From Bacteroidales bacterium UBA4912 (GTDB lineage: Bacteria; Bacteroidota; Bacteroidia; Bacteroidales; Dysgonomonadaceae), in the NCBI GenBank assembly GCA_002398875.1, contig DHCC01000092.1, positions 1 through 42,430 of the forward strand: DNA of 42,430 bases. The letters are read 5' to 3'. A model generated the notes under the pieces. That model did no database searches. It was given only the letters and a program-made list of their open reading frames with translations, and had not been told where the DNA came from. The translations under genes and the position numbers were made by a program. Below are positions 15,901 to 24,333 of the stretch, one piece after another. Position 1 is the first letter of the stretch, and each line of letters opens with the position of its first letter.

Positions 15901-16929
15901 TCAAAACAACATCCCTTGTTCATTACTGATTCTTTTGCGTCCCAGATGTCGGTATGCAAGTTCAGTTACTTCTCTTCCGCGAGGTGTGCGTTTTATAAAA
16001 CCCTCTTTAATAAGAAAGGGTTCATAAACCTCCTCAATTGTTCCCGGGTCATCACCAATAGCAGTTGCAATGGTGGTGATACCAACAGGTCCTCCTTTAA
16101 ACTTATCAATAATCGTAAGTAGAATTTTATTATCTATTTCATCCAATCCATACTTATCGATATTTAAAGCCTCAAGTGCATAAGTAGATATTGATTTATC
16201 GATTGAGCCATTGCCTTTTACCTGAGCGAAATCACGAACTCGTCTTAATAAAGCATTAGCAATACGGGGTGTACCACGACTCCTTGATGCTATTTCCTCA
16301 GCTGCATTTATTTTGCAGCTGATTTTAAGTATATCTGCTGATCTGAGTACAATACCTGTAAGTGTTTCTGCATCATAATACTCAAGATGCATATTAATTC
16401 CAAAACGAGCTCTCAGGGGGCTTGTAAGCAATCCGCTTCTGGTAGTAGCTCCGACCAGTGTGAATGGATTAAGATCTATCTGTATTGAACGTGCACTTGG
16501 TCCTTTATCTATAAGTATATCAATACGGTAATCCTCCATTGCACTATACAGATATTCCTCAACAATGGGTGACAAGCGGTGTATTTCATCAATAAATAAC
16601 ACATCATTCTCTTCCAAAGAGGTTAGTATTCCTGCAAGATCTCCGGGTTTATCAAGAACAGGACCTGAAGTAACTTTAAATCCTACACCAAGCTCGCTTG
16701 CTATAATATTGGCAAGCGTTGTTTTTCCGAGACCGGGAGGTCCGTGGAGCAATACATGATCGAGAGATTCTCCACGCATTCGTGCTGCGCTAACAAAAAT
16801 CTTCAGATTTTCCACAATCTTATTCTGTCCCTTAAATCCACCAAAAGTAAGTGGACGCAGGGTTAATTCAAAGTCACTATCTGTGTTCTGAAAACTTTCA
16901 CTGTTACGAATATCGAAATTTTCTTCCAT
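15901..16929 (-). CDS. ruvB: Holliday junction branch-migration helicase subunit RuvB
   Basis: RuvB is the hexameric AAA+ motor that, with RuvA, drives branch migration of Holliday junctions in recombinational repair. The 342-residue product is full length. Walker A is GPPGLGKTTLA (residues 63-73), Walker B is VLFIDEIHRL, the sensor region is VGATTRSGLLTSPLRARFG, and the C-terminal winged helix contains GGPVGITTIATAIGDDPGTIEEVYEPFL. It starts at an ATG 23 bases after queG on the same strand, so the two probably form an operon. Confidence 0.98.
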   Translation of the reverse strand: MEENFDIRNSESFQNTDSDFELTLRPLTFGGFKGQNKIVENLKIFVSAARMRGESLDHVLLHGPPGLGKTTLANIIASELGVGFKVTSGPVLDKPGDLAGILTSLEENDVLFIDEIHRLSPIVEEYLYSAMEDYRIDILIDKGPSARSIQIDLNPFTLVGATTRSGLLTSPLRARFGINMHLEYYDAETLTGIVLRSADILKISCKINAAEEIASRSRGTPRIANALLRRVRDFAQVKGNGSIDKSISTYALEALNIDKYGLDEIDNKILLTIIDKFKGGPVGITTIATAIGDDPGTIEEVYEPFLIKEGFIKRTPRGREVTELAYRHLGRKRISNEQGMLF

Positions 16930-16952
16930 TGTATATTTATATACAAAAATAG

Positions 16953-17873
16953 TTATTTATTACGGTTTTTGGAAATCGCATTAACATTTCGCTTTAGTCC
17001 TGCAAACTTTGTTCTTTTTACTGCAGAGCCTCGAAACAACTTTTGGTACTCCTCTTCATCCATTTCAGTCAGTTTGATTAAATCGATAGACAAAAAATCT
17101 TCTGATGGCATAAATTCAGGAGTACCATGTGGTGTGGATAATCTGTTCCACGGGCAAACTTTTTGACATATATCGCAACCGAAAACATAGTTTTTTAACT
17201 TTGGAGAGATTTCAGGAGAGATTTCACCACGATTTTCTATTGTCTGATATGAAATGCACTTGTTTGAATTTATCAGAAACGGTTCTTCAATGGCATTTGT
17301 AGGACAAGCATCAAGACAGCGTGTACAGCTTCCGCAATTTTCCGATATGGGTGAATCATAATCAAGCTCAAGATCTATTATCAATTCTCCTAAAAAGAAA
17401 AAAGATCCTTTTCCGGGAATGATTAGCAGAGTGTTTTTGCCAATAAAACCAATGCCGGCCTGTGCTGCCCAAAATCTTTCCAACACAGGAGCAGAATCTG
17501 AGAAATACCTTCCGCTTACCTCTGGATAATGTTGACGTATGAATGATAATAATTGCTTTAATTTACCCTTTACTACATCATGGTAATCCTTACCATAAGC
17601 ATAATAGGCAAACTGAGGTGCATGGAAAGGTTGTTTCCTGTGAGGGTAGTAATTCAATGCTACTGAGATTATAGATTTAGCACCATCGACAAGTATACGC
17701 GGATCCAGTCTCTTATCGATATTTCTCTCCATATATCCCATACTAGCATGATGGTTGTCTTCTATCCATCGCATATAGCGATCTTCTTCACCTGAATCCT
17801 CTGCGCGGCTAATACCACATTCATCAAATCCAAGTCTTAACGCCTCATTTTTTATTTCTTCTGAAAATGTCAT
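16953..17873 (-). CDS. queG: Epoxyqueuosine reductase
   Basis: QueG carries out the last step of queuosine synthesis, reducing epoxyqueuosine in the tRNA anticodon wobble position; it uses cobalamin and two [4Fe-4S] clusters. The 306-residue product has the ferredoxin-type cysteines: C180, C183, C186, C190 (CGSCTRCLDACP), C206, and C233, C236, C240 (CDICQKVCPWN). SDSAPVLER (about 125-133) holds the conserved Asp region, and WAAQAGIGFIGKN is also conserved. It is shorter than the E. coli protein (about 380), lacking the C-terminal HEAT-repeat part, as in many relatives. It starts at an ATG and is first in queG-ruvB. Confidence 0.95.
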   Translation of the reverse strand: MTFSEEIKNEALRLGFDECGISRAEDSGEEDRYMRWIEDNHHASMGYMERNIDKRLDPRILVDGAKSIISVALNYYPHRKQPFHAPQFAYYAYGKDYHDVVKGKLKQLLSFIRQHYPEVSGRYFSDSAPVLERFWAAQAGIGFIGKNTLLIIPGKGSFFFLGELIIDLELDYDSPISENCGSCTRCLDACPTNAIEEPFLINSNKCISYQTIENRGEISPEISPKLKNYVFGCDICQKVCPWNRLSTPHGTPEFMPSEDFLSIDLIKLTEMDEEEYQKLFRGSAVKRTKFAGLKRNVNAISKNRNK

Positions 17874-17892
17874 TTACTTTATGATACTATTT

Positions 17893-17900
17893 CAAAAGTA
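17893..17900 (-). promoter_or_regulatory. -7 element for queG-ruvB
   Basis: The minus strand reads TACTTTTG, an exact TAnnTTTG match, 20 bases upstream of the queG ATG. No -33 TTG was found at the expected distance. Confidence 0.45.
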
Positions 17901-17962
17901 CAAAAAAAGTAACACTTAATACTATTGGATCTGACAATGTAAAGTATCTCAGAAAAAATGTC

Positions 17963-17970
17963 TATTTTTG
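17963..17970 (+). promoter_or_regulatory. -7 element for the flippase gene
   Basis: TATTTTTG matches the consensus and ends 17 bases before the ATG at 17988. It is back to back with the queG promoter. Confidence 0.5.
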
Positions 17971-17987
17971 CCTGAATAATCGACAAC

Positions 17988-19451
17988 ATGAGCCTCCCCA
18001 TGACGGAATCTTCATTAAAGAGTAAAACTATTCTGTCCCTTTTCTGGAGTTTTATTGATAAGTTTGGGCAGCAGCTGCTTAATTTTGCAAGTATGCTGAT
18101 CCTTATGAATATTATCAGTGCAAGAGAATACGGGATCTTTGGTTCGCTCGCAATTTTTATAGCATTCTCCACAATCCTTATCGATAGCGGTTTCGGCAGA
18201 GCTCTACTAAACAGACATAATCTTACAGATACAGATTACTCTACGGTGTTTATTTTTAATATATCACTAAGCATAGTTTTGTATCTGTTATTGTATTTTT
18301 CTGCTCCTCTTCTGGGCGATATTTTCCACACACCTGAAATAGTACCTGTTGCACGAGTACTCTTTTTTTCACTTGTTTTTAATGCTTTTGGACTTATCCA
18401 TTATACGATACTTACTAAAAAGGCAGATTTCAAGGGCTTATCAAAAATCAATATATTTGCACTTTTGATAGCCGATATTGTTGCTGTATTAATGGCAATT
18501 TACGACTTAGGTGTATGGGCGTTAGTATTTCAGTCGATATTATTTGCACTTATCAGAACAATTCTTCTTTGGATTTATTCCGGGTGGCGTCCTAATGGAA
18601 TATTCAGTAAAAAGAGATTGTCTTCCTTTTTCTCATTTAGCAGTAAACTGCTTGTGTCTAATACAATATCAACAGTTGCAAACAATATTTATCCCAGCTT
18701 AATAGCAATGTTCTACCCTATGAATCAGGTGGCCTATTTTAATCAGGCAAAAAGGTATCAGGATATACCGTTTGTTACTATGTCAAATACATTTCGTTCG
18801 GTGGCAATGCTGATTTTATCAGAGGTAAACAGAGACAGTGACAGGATGAAAAGAATATTGAGTAAACTGATCAAATCGATATCGTTTATCTCTTTTCCGG
18901 TGGGGTTTATCATGATAATAACGGCAGAATCTCTTTTTTTCCTCTTCTTTAAAGAAAAATGGCTTGAAGCAGTTCCTTATTTCAGGATACTTACATTTGC
19001 GGGCATGCTCTCTCCTTTTATATTTATTTTTAATGAATTATTCATAGCTAAAGAGAAATCAGCCTATTTCCTTGGAGTTGAGATATTCAAATCAATTTTG
19101 TTGATTATACTGATAGTTTTACTACTTCCTGAAGGATTGATGGCACTCGCTGGAAGCTGGGTGATTTACACAGCTGTTACACTACTGATATTAGTTGTTT
19201 TGTCCGGTAAGCTGATAGGCTATAATGCTGTATCCTTTTTAAAGGATGTGCTGCCTTACTTGGCAATAGCTATGATTTGCACAATTATATCATACTTTAT
19301 TACACTTAGTATCCACAATACTATTCTATATATTCTCACTAATGCTGTTTTGATAGTAGGATTATATATACTTTCCTGTAAATTCCTAAAACTGGAAATG
19401 TCAAGTGAAGTTGAAAACTGGTTTTTTAATTTAAAAAAGAAAAAGAAATGA
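17988..19451 (+). CDS. Polysaccharide flippase / O-antigen exporter (Wzx-like, MOP superfamily)
   Basis: This 487-residue integral membrane protein has about 12-14 helices. Its N-terminal pattern SFIDKFGQQLLNFASMLILMNIISAREYGIFG is typical of polysaccharide_synt flippases, which move lipid-linked sugars to the outer leaflet of the inner membrane. DSGFGRALLNRHNLTDTDYSTVF and the ATYPM-like NTISTVANNIYPSLIAMFYPM region also fit. The C-terminus is lysine-rich (NLKKKKK). Its last four bases overlap the start of the methyltransferase gene (ATGA), so they are translationally coupled. No glycosyltransferase cluster surrounds it, so the exported glycan is unknown. Confidence 0.88.
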   Translation: MSLPMTESSLKSKTILSLFWSFIDKFGQQLLNFASMLILMNIISAREYGIFGSLAIFIAFSTILIDSGFGRALLNRHNLTDTDYSTVFIFNISLSIVLYLLLYFSAPLLGDIFHTPEIVPVARVLFFSLVFNAFGLIHYTILTKKADFKGLSKINIFALLIADIVAVLMAIYDLGVWALVFQSILFALIRTILLWIYSGWRPNGIFSKKRLSSFFSFSSKLLVSNTISTVANNIYPSLIAMFYPMNQVAYFNQAKRYQDIPFVTMSNTFRSVAMLILSEVNRDSDRMKRILSKLIKSISFISFPVGFIMIITAESLFFLFFKEKWLEAVPYFRILTFAGMLSPFIFIFNELFIAKEKSAYFLGVEIFKSILLIILIVLLLPEGLMALAGSWVIYTAVTLLILVVLSGKLIGYNAVSFLKDVLPYLAIAMICTIISYFITLSIHNTILYILTNAVLIVGLYILSCKFLKLEMSSEVENWFFNLKKKKK

Positions 19452-20161
19452 AAGACTCATTACTTTTCATACGTTTTGCAGTAGAGTTTGCCATAGAAAA
19501 TAAAACCCTTTCTCATATTAAATACTTCAACAGATGGCACAGAGATAAAAAATCATGTGAAAGTACTTTAAGTTTGGGATTGCCATGGATGACTTATGAT
19601 GCTATCGAATTTCTGGATAAAATTTGCAATAGCGGAATCAGAGTATTTGAATGGGGATCAGGTGGATCTACCCTATTTTTTGCTTCCCGTTGTAAAGATG
19701 TTGTCTCTGTTGAACATGACACATTTTGGATTAAATCACTCAGAGAAAAACTTGAGGATCTCAATTTAAAAAATGTTTCAGTTAAAGGAATTGAGGGTGT
19801 ACCGATTGACAACTTCAATAAACTAAATCCTGAAAATCCTGATGATTTTATTTCAAAAGATAAAAAATCATCTGGACTATCATTCGAGAAGTATGTGAAT
19901 TCTATTGATCAGTTTGAAACAGAGTGTTTTGATATAGTTGTGGTGGATGGTCGTGCACGCAACTCATGCATCAAAAGAGCTATTCCACACATTAAAAGAG
20001 GTGGATACCTGATAGTTGATAATAGTGACCGTAAATACTATCTTTCACCTTTTCCCAATCTCAACAATCCTGCTGTATGGGAAAAGAGAGAGTTCATGGG
20101 TCCTGTTTTTTTTCAACACGCTTTTAGCAAAACATCAGTATTTAGAAAGCTGATCAGTTAG
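19448..20161 (+). CDS. Class I SAM-dependent methyltransferase-like protein
   Basis: The 237-residue product carries a SAM-binding motif I, VFEWGSGGSTLFFAS (about residues 63-77), followed by an acidic end of strand 2 (VVSVEHD), and later DIVVVDGRARNSCIKRAIPHIKRGGYLIVDN, the usual methyltransferase strand 4-5 region. The coupled flippase gene suggests it modifies a surface sugar or lipid-linked intermediate; this is inference from context. It starts at the ATG of the ATGA overlap. Its 3' end overlaps the 3' end of rnr on the opposite strand by 8 bases. Confidence 0.75.
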   Translation: MKDSLLFIRFAVEFAIENKTLSHIKYFNRWHRDKKSCESTLSLGLPWMTYDAIEFLDKICNSGIRVFEWGSGGSTLFFASRCKDVVSVEHDTFWIKSLREKLEDLNLKNVSVKGIEGVPIDNFNKLNPENPDDFISKDKKSSGLSFEKYVNSIDQFETECFDIVVVDGRARNSCIKRAIPHIKRGGYLIVDNSDRKYYLSPFPNLNNPAVWEKREFMGPVFFQHAFSKTSVFRKLIS

Positions 20162-22301
20162 CAAAAATAAAGTCCAGCTGTCTGCGTTCTAAATTAGCTT
20201 TAGCTACCTGTATGGTGACCGGTTGCCCAAGTCGGTATTCTCTTTTTGTGCGTCGTCCAACCAGTCTGTAATTCTTCTCATCCAGTTCATAAAAATCATC
20301 ATCCAGTTCTCTGATAGGAATCATCCCCTCGCATTTATTTTCATTAATCTCAACATAAATCCCCCACTCAGTAATTCCTGAAATCACACCATCATAGACC
20401 TTTCCAAGCTTGTCTGACATAAATTCCACCTGCTTGTATTTGATAGAATCACGCTCAGCATTAGCTGCAATCTGCTCCATATCAGAACAATGTTTGCTTT
20501 CAGCCTCAAGTGAATTTTGGTCTACACTTTTCGCACCATCAAGATACCTTTCCAGTAAACGGTGCACCATCATATCCGGATATCTGCGTATAGGAGAAGT
20601 AAAATGAGTGTAGTAATCAAATGCCAGGCCGTAATGTCCTACATTTTTTGTAGAATAAATTGCTTTCGACATTGTACGTATAGCGATAGTTTCAATCAGG
20701 TTCTCTTCAGGACGACCCTGAACTTTATCAAGTACCGAATTCAAACTTCTTGCTACTTCAGCCTTAGATCCCGATGTCTTAATCTTATGTCCGAAACGAA
20801 GAATAAATGAATTAAATATATCCAGTTTTTCTGGATCCGGAACATCGTGTATTCTATAAACGAATGCTCTTGCTTTTTTATCTCTAGGCACCTTACCAAT
20901 AGCTTCTGCTACGGTTCTGTTTGCCAATAGCATCAACTCCTCAATTAGATGATTAGCCTCTTTTGACTCCTTAAAAAACACACCAAGCGGTTTACCTTTC
21001 TCATCTAGATTAAATTCTACCTCATATCTTTCAAAATTAATTGCTCCTTCTGCAAAGCGTCTTTCTCGCAGCTGTTTTGCCAAGTCGTTTAATTTAAGTA
21101 TTTCAGAAGAAAATGCCCCCTTACCTGTTTCAATAACTGCCTGTGCCTCTTCATAAGTAAGTCTGCTATCCGATTTAATTACAGTGCGAACGATACGTGA
21201 TTTTTTTACTTCTGCATTCTCATTCATATTGAAAATCACAGAAAAACATAACTTCTCTTCATTAGGTCTGAGAGAGCATAACCCGTTACTCAATCTCTCC
21301 GGCAACATAGGTATAGTTCGGTCAACCAGATATATTGATGTAGCTCTTTTCTCTGCTTCCTCATCAATAAGATCACCGGGTTTCACATAATGAGTAACAT
21401 CGGCGATATGCACACCCACTTCCCATTGGTTGGGTGATAATTGACGTATTGAAATCGCATCATCAAAATCTTTAGCATCTTTAGGGTCGATAGTTATTGT
21501 GAAAACATCCCTAAAGTCTTCTCTCTTTGTTATCTCTCTCTCATCTATCTTATCTGAAATTAACTCAGCAAACTTCTCAACTTTTTCAGGATATTTATAA
21601 GGAAGATCATATTGAGCAAGTATAGCATGCATCTCTGTGTCGTTCTGTCCAGGCTCACCAAGAATATCTATAACCTTTCCTACCGGATTATTAGCTTTTT
21701 CAGGCCATTCCACAATTTCAACAACCACTTTCTCGCCATTCTTAGCTCCTTTAAGATCCTCTTTAGGAATAAAGATATCGTTCGATAGATACTTATTATC
21801 CATCACCAAAAATGCGAAATGCTTCTGAACCTCCAGGACACCAACGAAACGACTTTGTGTATGTTCAAGTATCTCAATAACTACCCCTTCACTATCAGCA
21901 CGTTTCCTTTTCGCAAGTAGTTGCACCTTTACGCGATCACCATTCATGGCATGCTTACTATTACGTTCAGGTATGTAGACAGTATTTCCATCATCATCCG
22001 GTACAAAGAAATTCTTACCGTTGCTTCTTCTTTCAAAACGACCTTCCAGAATCAGCCCTCTGTTATTTATTCTATACCTTCCTCTTGACGATTCAAGTAA
22101 CACCTCATCATCTCGTAATTTGTCAAGCACTTTTATCAATACTCTTCGACCATCCTCTCCGCGTATATTTAATGCTGCTGCAATTTGCTTATAATTAAAT
22201 TGTTTGTCATTATTTTCAGTCAGGAAATTAGTAACTAATACGGTTAAATCTTTTTTTCTGGGCTTTGATAAAGGTTCCTGCGTGACTGCTTTTTTACTCA
22301 T
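20154..22301 (-). CDS. rnr: Ribonuclease R
   Basis: RNase R is a processive 3'-5' exoribonuclease that degrades structured RNA. The 715-residue product shows, in order: an N-terminal helix-turn-helix-like RNase B domain (YKQIAAALNIRGEDGRRVLIKVLDKL), cold-shock OB folds (GLILEGRFERRSNGKNFFVPDD), the RNB catalytic domain with TIDPKDAKDFDDAIS holding the metal-binding Asp residues, HYGLAFDYYTHFTSPIRRYPD, and a C-terminal S1 domain (GVISGITEWGIYVEI). The long lysine-rich tail of E. coli RNase R is missing; the basic stretch is at the N-terminus (KPRKKDL). The longer frame uses TTG; the ATG at 22301 is preferred. Confidence 0.96.
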   Translation of the reverse strand: MSKKAVTQEPLSKPRKKDLTVLVTNFLTENNDKQFNYKQIAAALNIRGEDGRRVLIKVLDKLRDDEVLLESSRGRYRINNRGLILEGRFERRSNGKNFFVPDDDGNTVYIPERNSKHAMNGDRVKVQLLAKRKRADSEGVVIEILEHTQSRFVGVLEVQKHFAFLVMDNKYLSNDIFIPKEDLKGAKNGEKVVVEIVEWPEKANNPVGKVIDILGEPGQNDTEMHAILAQYDLPYKYPEKVEKFAELISDKIDEREITKREDFRDVFTITIDPKDAKDFDDAISIRQLSPNQWEVGVHIADVTHYVKPGDLIDEEAEKRATSIYLVDRTIPMLPERLSNGLCSLRPNEEKLCFSVIFNMNENAEVKKSRIVRTVIKSDSRLTYEEAQAVIETGKGAFSSEILKLNDLAKQLRERRFAEGAINFERYEVEFNLDEKGKPLGVFFKESKEANHLIEELMLLANRTVAEAIGKVPRDKKARAFVYRIHDVPDPEKLDIFNSFILRFGHKIKTSGSKAEVARSLNSVLDKVQGRPEENLIETIAIRTMSKAIYSTKNVGHYGLAFDYYTHFTSPIRRYPDMMVHRLLERYLDGAKSVDQNSLEAESKHCSDMEQIAANAERDSIKYKQVEFMSDKLGKVYDGVISGITEWGIYVEINENKCEGMIPIRELDDDFYELDEKNYRLVGRRTKREYRLGQPVTIQVAKANLERRQLDFIFAN

Positions 22302-22415
22302 AATTTTTTTTGATTTAGATTCCAATTGATACTAAAACAATTTAAATACTGTTTTAGTTACGCAAAGTAATAAAAAATTCACTGATTCTCTACTTTTAAA
22401 TCATTAACTAATTGT

Positions 22416-22423
22416 TATTTTTG
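22416..22423 (+). promoter_or_regulatory. -7 element for the SDR epimerase gene
   Basis: TATTTTTG, an exact TAnnTTTG match, ends 20 bases before the ATG at 22444. No convincing -33 box was seen. Confidence 0.45.
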
Positions 22424-22443
22424 CAATAGTTAAGAAGAAACAG

Positions 22444-23457
22444 ATGAATAAAAAAAAGGTACTTATAACCGGAGCCAGCGGTTTTATCGGAAGCACAGCA
22501 GTTGACAAAGCTCTGGAACTGGGCTACGACACTTGGGCTGGCGTAAGGAAGAGCAGTAGCCGTAAGTATTTATCAGACAACAGAATAAAGCTTGTAAATC
22601 TTGATTATTCCAATAAAGACAGCCTAAAGGATCAATTAAGAAAACTATCTGAGAACTATGGAAAGTTCGATTATGTAATTCATATTGCAGGCTTAACTAA
22701 AGCGCTTCATAAAGCAGATTTCGACAATGTTAATTTCGAACAGACACGTAATTTGGCTGAGACACTTATTGAGATTGATGCCATACCTGAAGCTTTCGTA
22801 TTAATGAGTTCTTTAAGTGCGCTAGGTACAGGTGACGAGAAAGGTTATACTCCAATAAAATCAGATCACACACCCAATCCCACCACAGCGTATGGAAAAA
22901 GTAAGCTGAAAGCCGAAAACTATCTTAAAAGACTTGAAGACTTCCCCTACATTATTATTAGACCTACAGGCGTTTACGGACCCCGTGATAAGGATTACTA
23001 CATATTGATGAAAGCTGTAAAAGGAGGACTTAATGTTGGTGCGGGCTTTAAGAAACAGATACTCACATTCATTTACAGTGAGGATTTGGTCGACGTAATC
23101 TTCAAACTCATTGAAAAGGGAATAGTCAGGAAAGAATATATAGTTGCCGATGGAGATTGTTACACAGATTCGGAGTTTAACCAAATCGTACAGGATGTTC
23201 TTGATAAAAAACATGTTGTCAGAATAAAACTACCTCTGTTTATTGTGAAACCTGCTGCATGGATCAGCGAAAAGATTGCTGCAATTCTCGGAAAAGCATC
23301 TACCTTTAATAGTGACAAATACCGAATCATGAAGCAACGCAATTGGGCATGCGACATAACTCCACTTAAAAAGGATATTGACTTTGAGCCTAAACACAGA
23401 TTGAAACAGGGTATTGAGAAAACTGTAAAATGGTACAGAGATCAAGGCTGGCTATGA
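22444..23457 (+). CDS. NAD-dependent epimerase/dehydratase (extended SDR)
   Basis: The 337-residue protein has the Rossmann dinucleotide motif TGASGFIGSTAVDKALE near the N-terminus (GxxGxxG), a catalytic serine region VLMSSLSALG, and the Tyr-Lys pair in AYGKSKLKAENYL. IIRPTGVYGPRD is also typical. Extended SDRs act on nucleotide sugars, flavanone-like or sterol-like substrates; this one cannot be assigned. The last 100 residues (LPLFIVKPAAWISEKIAAILGKA) resemble the membrane-proximal tail of 3-beta-HSD-like SDRs more than UDP-sugar epimerases. It has its own promoter and is followed by dapB with another. Confidence 0.88.
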   Translation: MNKKKVLITGASGFIGSTAVDKALELGYDTWAGVRKSSSRKYLSDNRIKLVNLDYSNKDSLKDQLRKLSENYGKFDYVIHIAGLTKALHKADFDNVNFEQTRNLAETLIEIDAIPEAFVLMSSLSALGTGDEKGYTPIKSDHTPNPTTAYGKSKLKAENYLKRLEDFPYIIIRPTGVYGPRDKDYYILMKAVKGGLNVGAGFKKQILTFIYSEDLVDVIFKLIEKGIVRKEYIVADGDCYTDSEFNQIVQDVLDKKHVVRIKLPLFIVKPAAWISEKIAAILGKASTFNSDKYRIMKQRNWACDITPLKKDIDFEPKHRLKQGIEKTVKWYRDQGWL

Positions 23458-23503
23458 ATCAATTCTATTTTTCTCATAAATAGTGTAAGTCAACCATTTT
23501 TTG

Positions 23504-23511
23504 TATTTTTG
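23504..23511 (+). promoter_or_regulatory. -7 element for dapB-lepB-wbqC
   Basis: TATTTTTG ends 23 bases before the dapB ATG. It matches TAnnTTTG; the upstream -33 region has no clear TTG. Confidence 0.45.
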
Positions 23512-23534
23512 CTGTTCATAAGTAATTAGGATAA

Positions 23535-24308
23535 ATGAAAATAGCTCTTATAGGTTACGGAAAAATGGGGCATGAAATTGAAAAAATTGCCCGTGAAAGA
23601 GGACATGATATTGTTTGTACAATCGATATAAATGAAGAAGAAAAGTTTAGCTCTGATTCATTTAAAAGTGCAGATGTAGCAATTGAATTTACATCACCCA
23701 AAAGTGCCCTCTTCAATTATAAAAAAGCTTTTGAGGCAGACGTACCAGTAGTTTCAGGCACTACAGGCTGGCTTGAACATATAGATGTGATTAAAAATGA
23801 ATGTAACAATAATGGTAAAACATTCTTTTACGCTTCAAACTTTAGTTTGGGTGTAAATTTATTTTTTGCTCTTAACAACTACCTGTCAAAGTTAATGAAC
23901 CGTTTTCCGGATTATGATGTAAGAATGGAAGAAACTCATCATATTCATAAGCTTGATGCTCCAAGCGGTACAGCTATTACACTTGCAGAAGATATTGTTT
24001 CTAATATTGAAAGAAAAAACGGCTGGGTATTAGAAGAATACTCAGAGCAGGCAAAAAATGCAAAATCTAATAATAATGCAAAGGACTCCTCTGTCTCATC
24101 AGAGAATATATTAAAAATCACATCTTTCAGGGAAGGTGAAGTTCCCGGGATTCACTCAGTTATATATGAATCTGAAGCTGACAGCATCAAAATTACACAT
24201 GACGCAAAGAGTCGCAAGGGATTTGCACTGGGTGCAGTACTTGCTGCGGAATTTACAAATGGTAAGAAGGGGTTTCTTGGAATGAAAGACATGCTCGGAA
24301 ACCTGTAA
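23535..24308 (+). CDS. dapB: 4-hydroxy-tetrahydrodipicolinate reductase
   Basis: DapB catalyses the NAD(P)H-dependent second committed step of lysine/meso-diaminopimelate synthesis and so feeds peptidoglycan. The 257-residue protein has the nucleotide-binding IGYGKMGHEIE at the N-terminus, VVSGTTGW, SNFSLGVN, and the catalytic/substrate signature EETHHIHKLDAPSGTA (residues 132-147). The FREGEVPGIHSVIYES stretch near the C-terminus is also standard. It opens a tight operon: lepB starts 25 bases later and wbqC overlaps lepB. Confidence 0.97.
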   Translation: MKIALIGYGKMGHEIEKIARERGHDIVCTIDINEEEKFSSDSFKSADVAIEFTSPKSALFNYKKAFEADVPVVSGTTGWLEHIDVIKNECNNNGKTFFYASNFSLGVNLFFALNNYLSKLMNRFPDYDVRMEETHHIHKLDAPSGTAITLAEDIVSNIERKNGWVLEEYSEQAKNAKSNNNAKDSSVSSENILKITSFREGEVPGIHSVIYESEADSIKITHDAKSRKGFALGAVLAAEFTNGKKGFLGMKDMLGNL

Positions 24309-24333
24309 TGATTAAGATAAATATTAAAAGACT

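Noticed and set aside
17879..18172. 97-codon minus-strand ORF overlapping the queG promoter and the flippase start
   Set aside because: Covers two opposite promoters and the coding start of the flippase, with no family resemblance.
22363..22370. CAAAGTAA as a minus-strand -7 element for rnr
   Set aside because: Reads TTACTTTG, one mismatch to TAnnTTTG, and no TTG at the expected distance.
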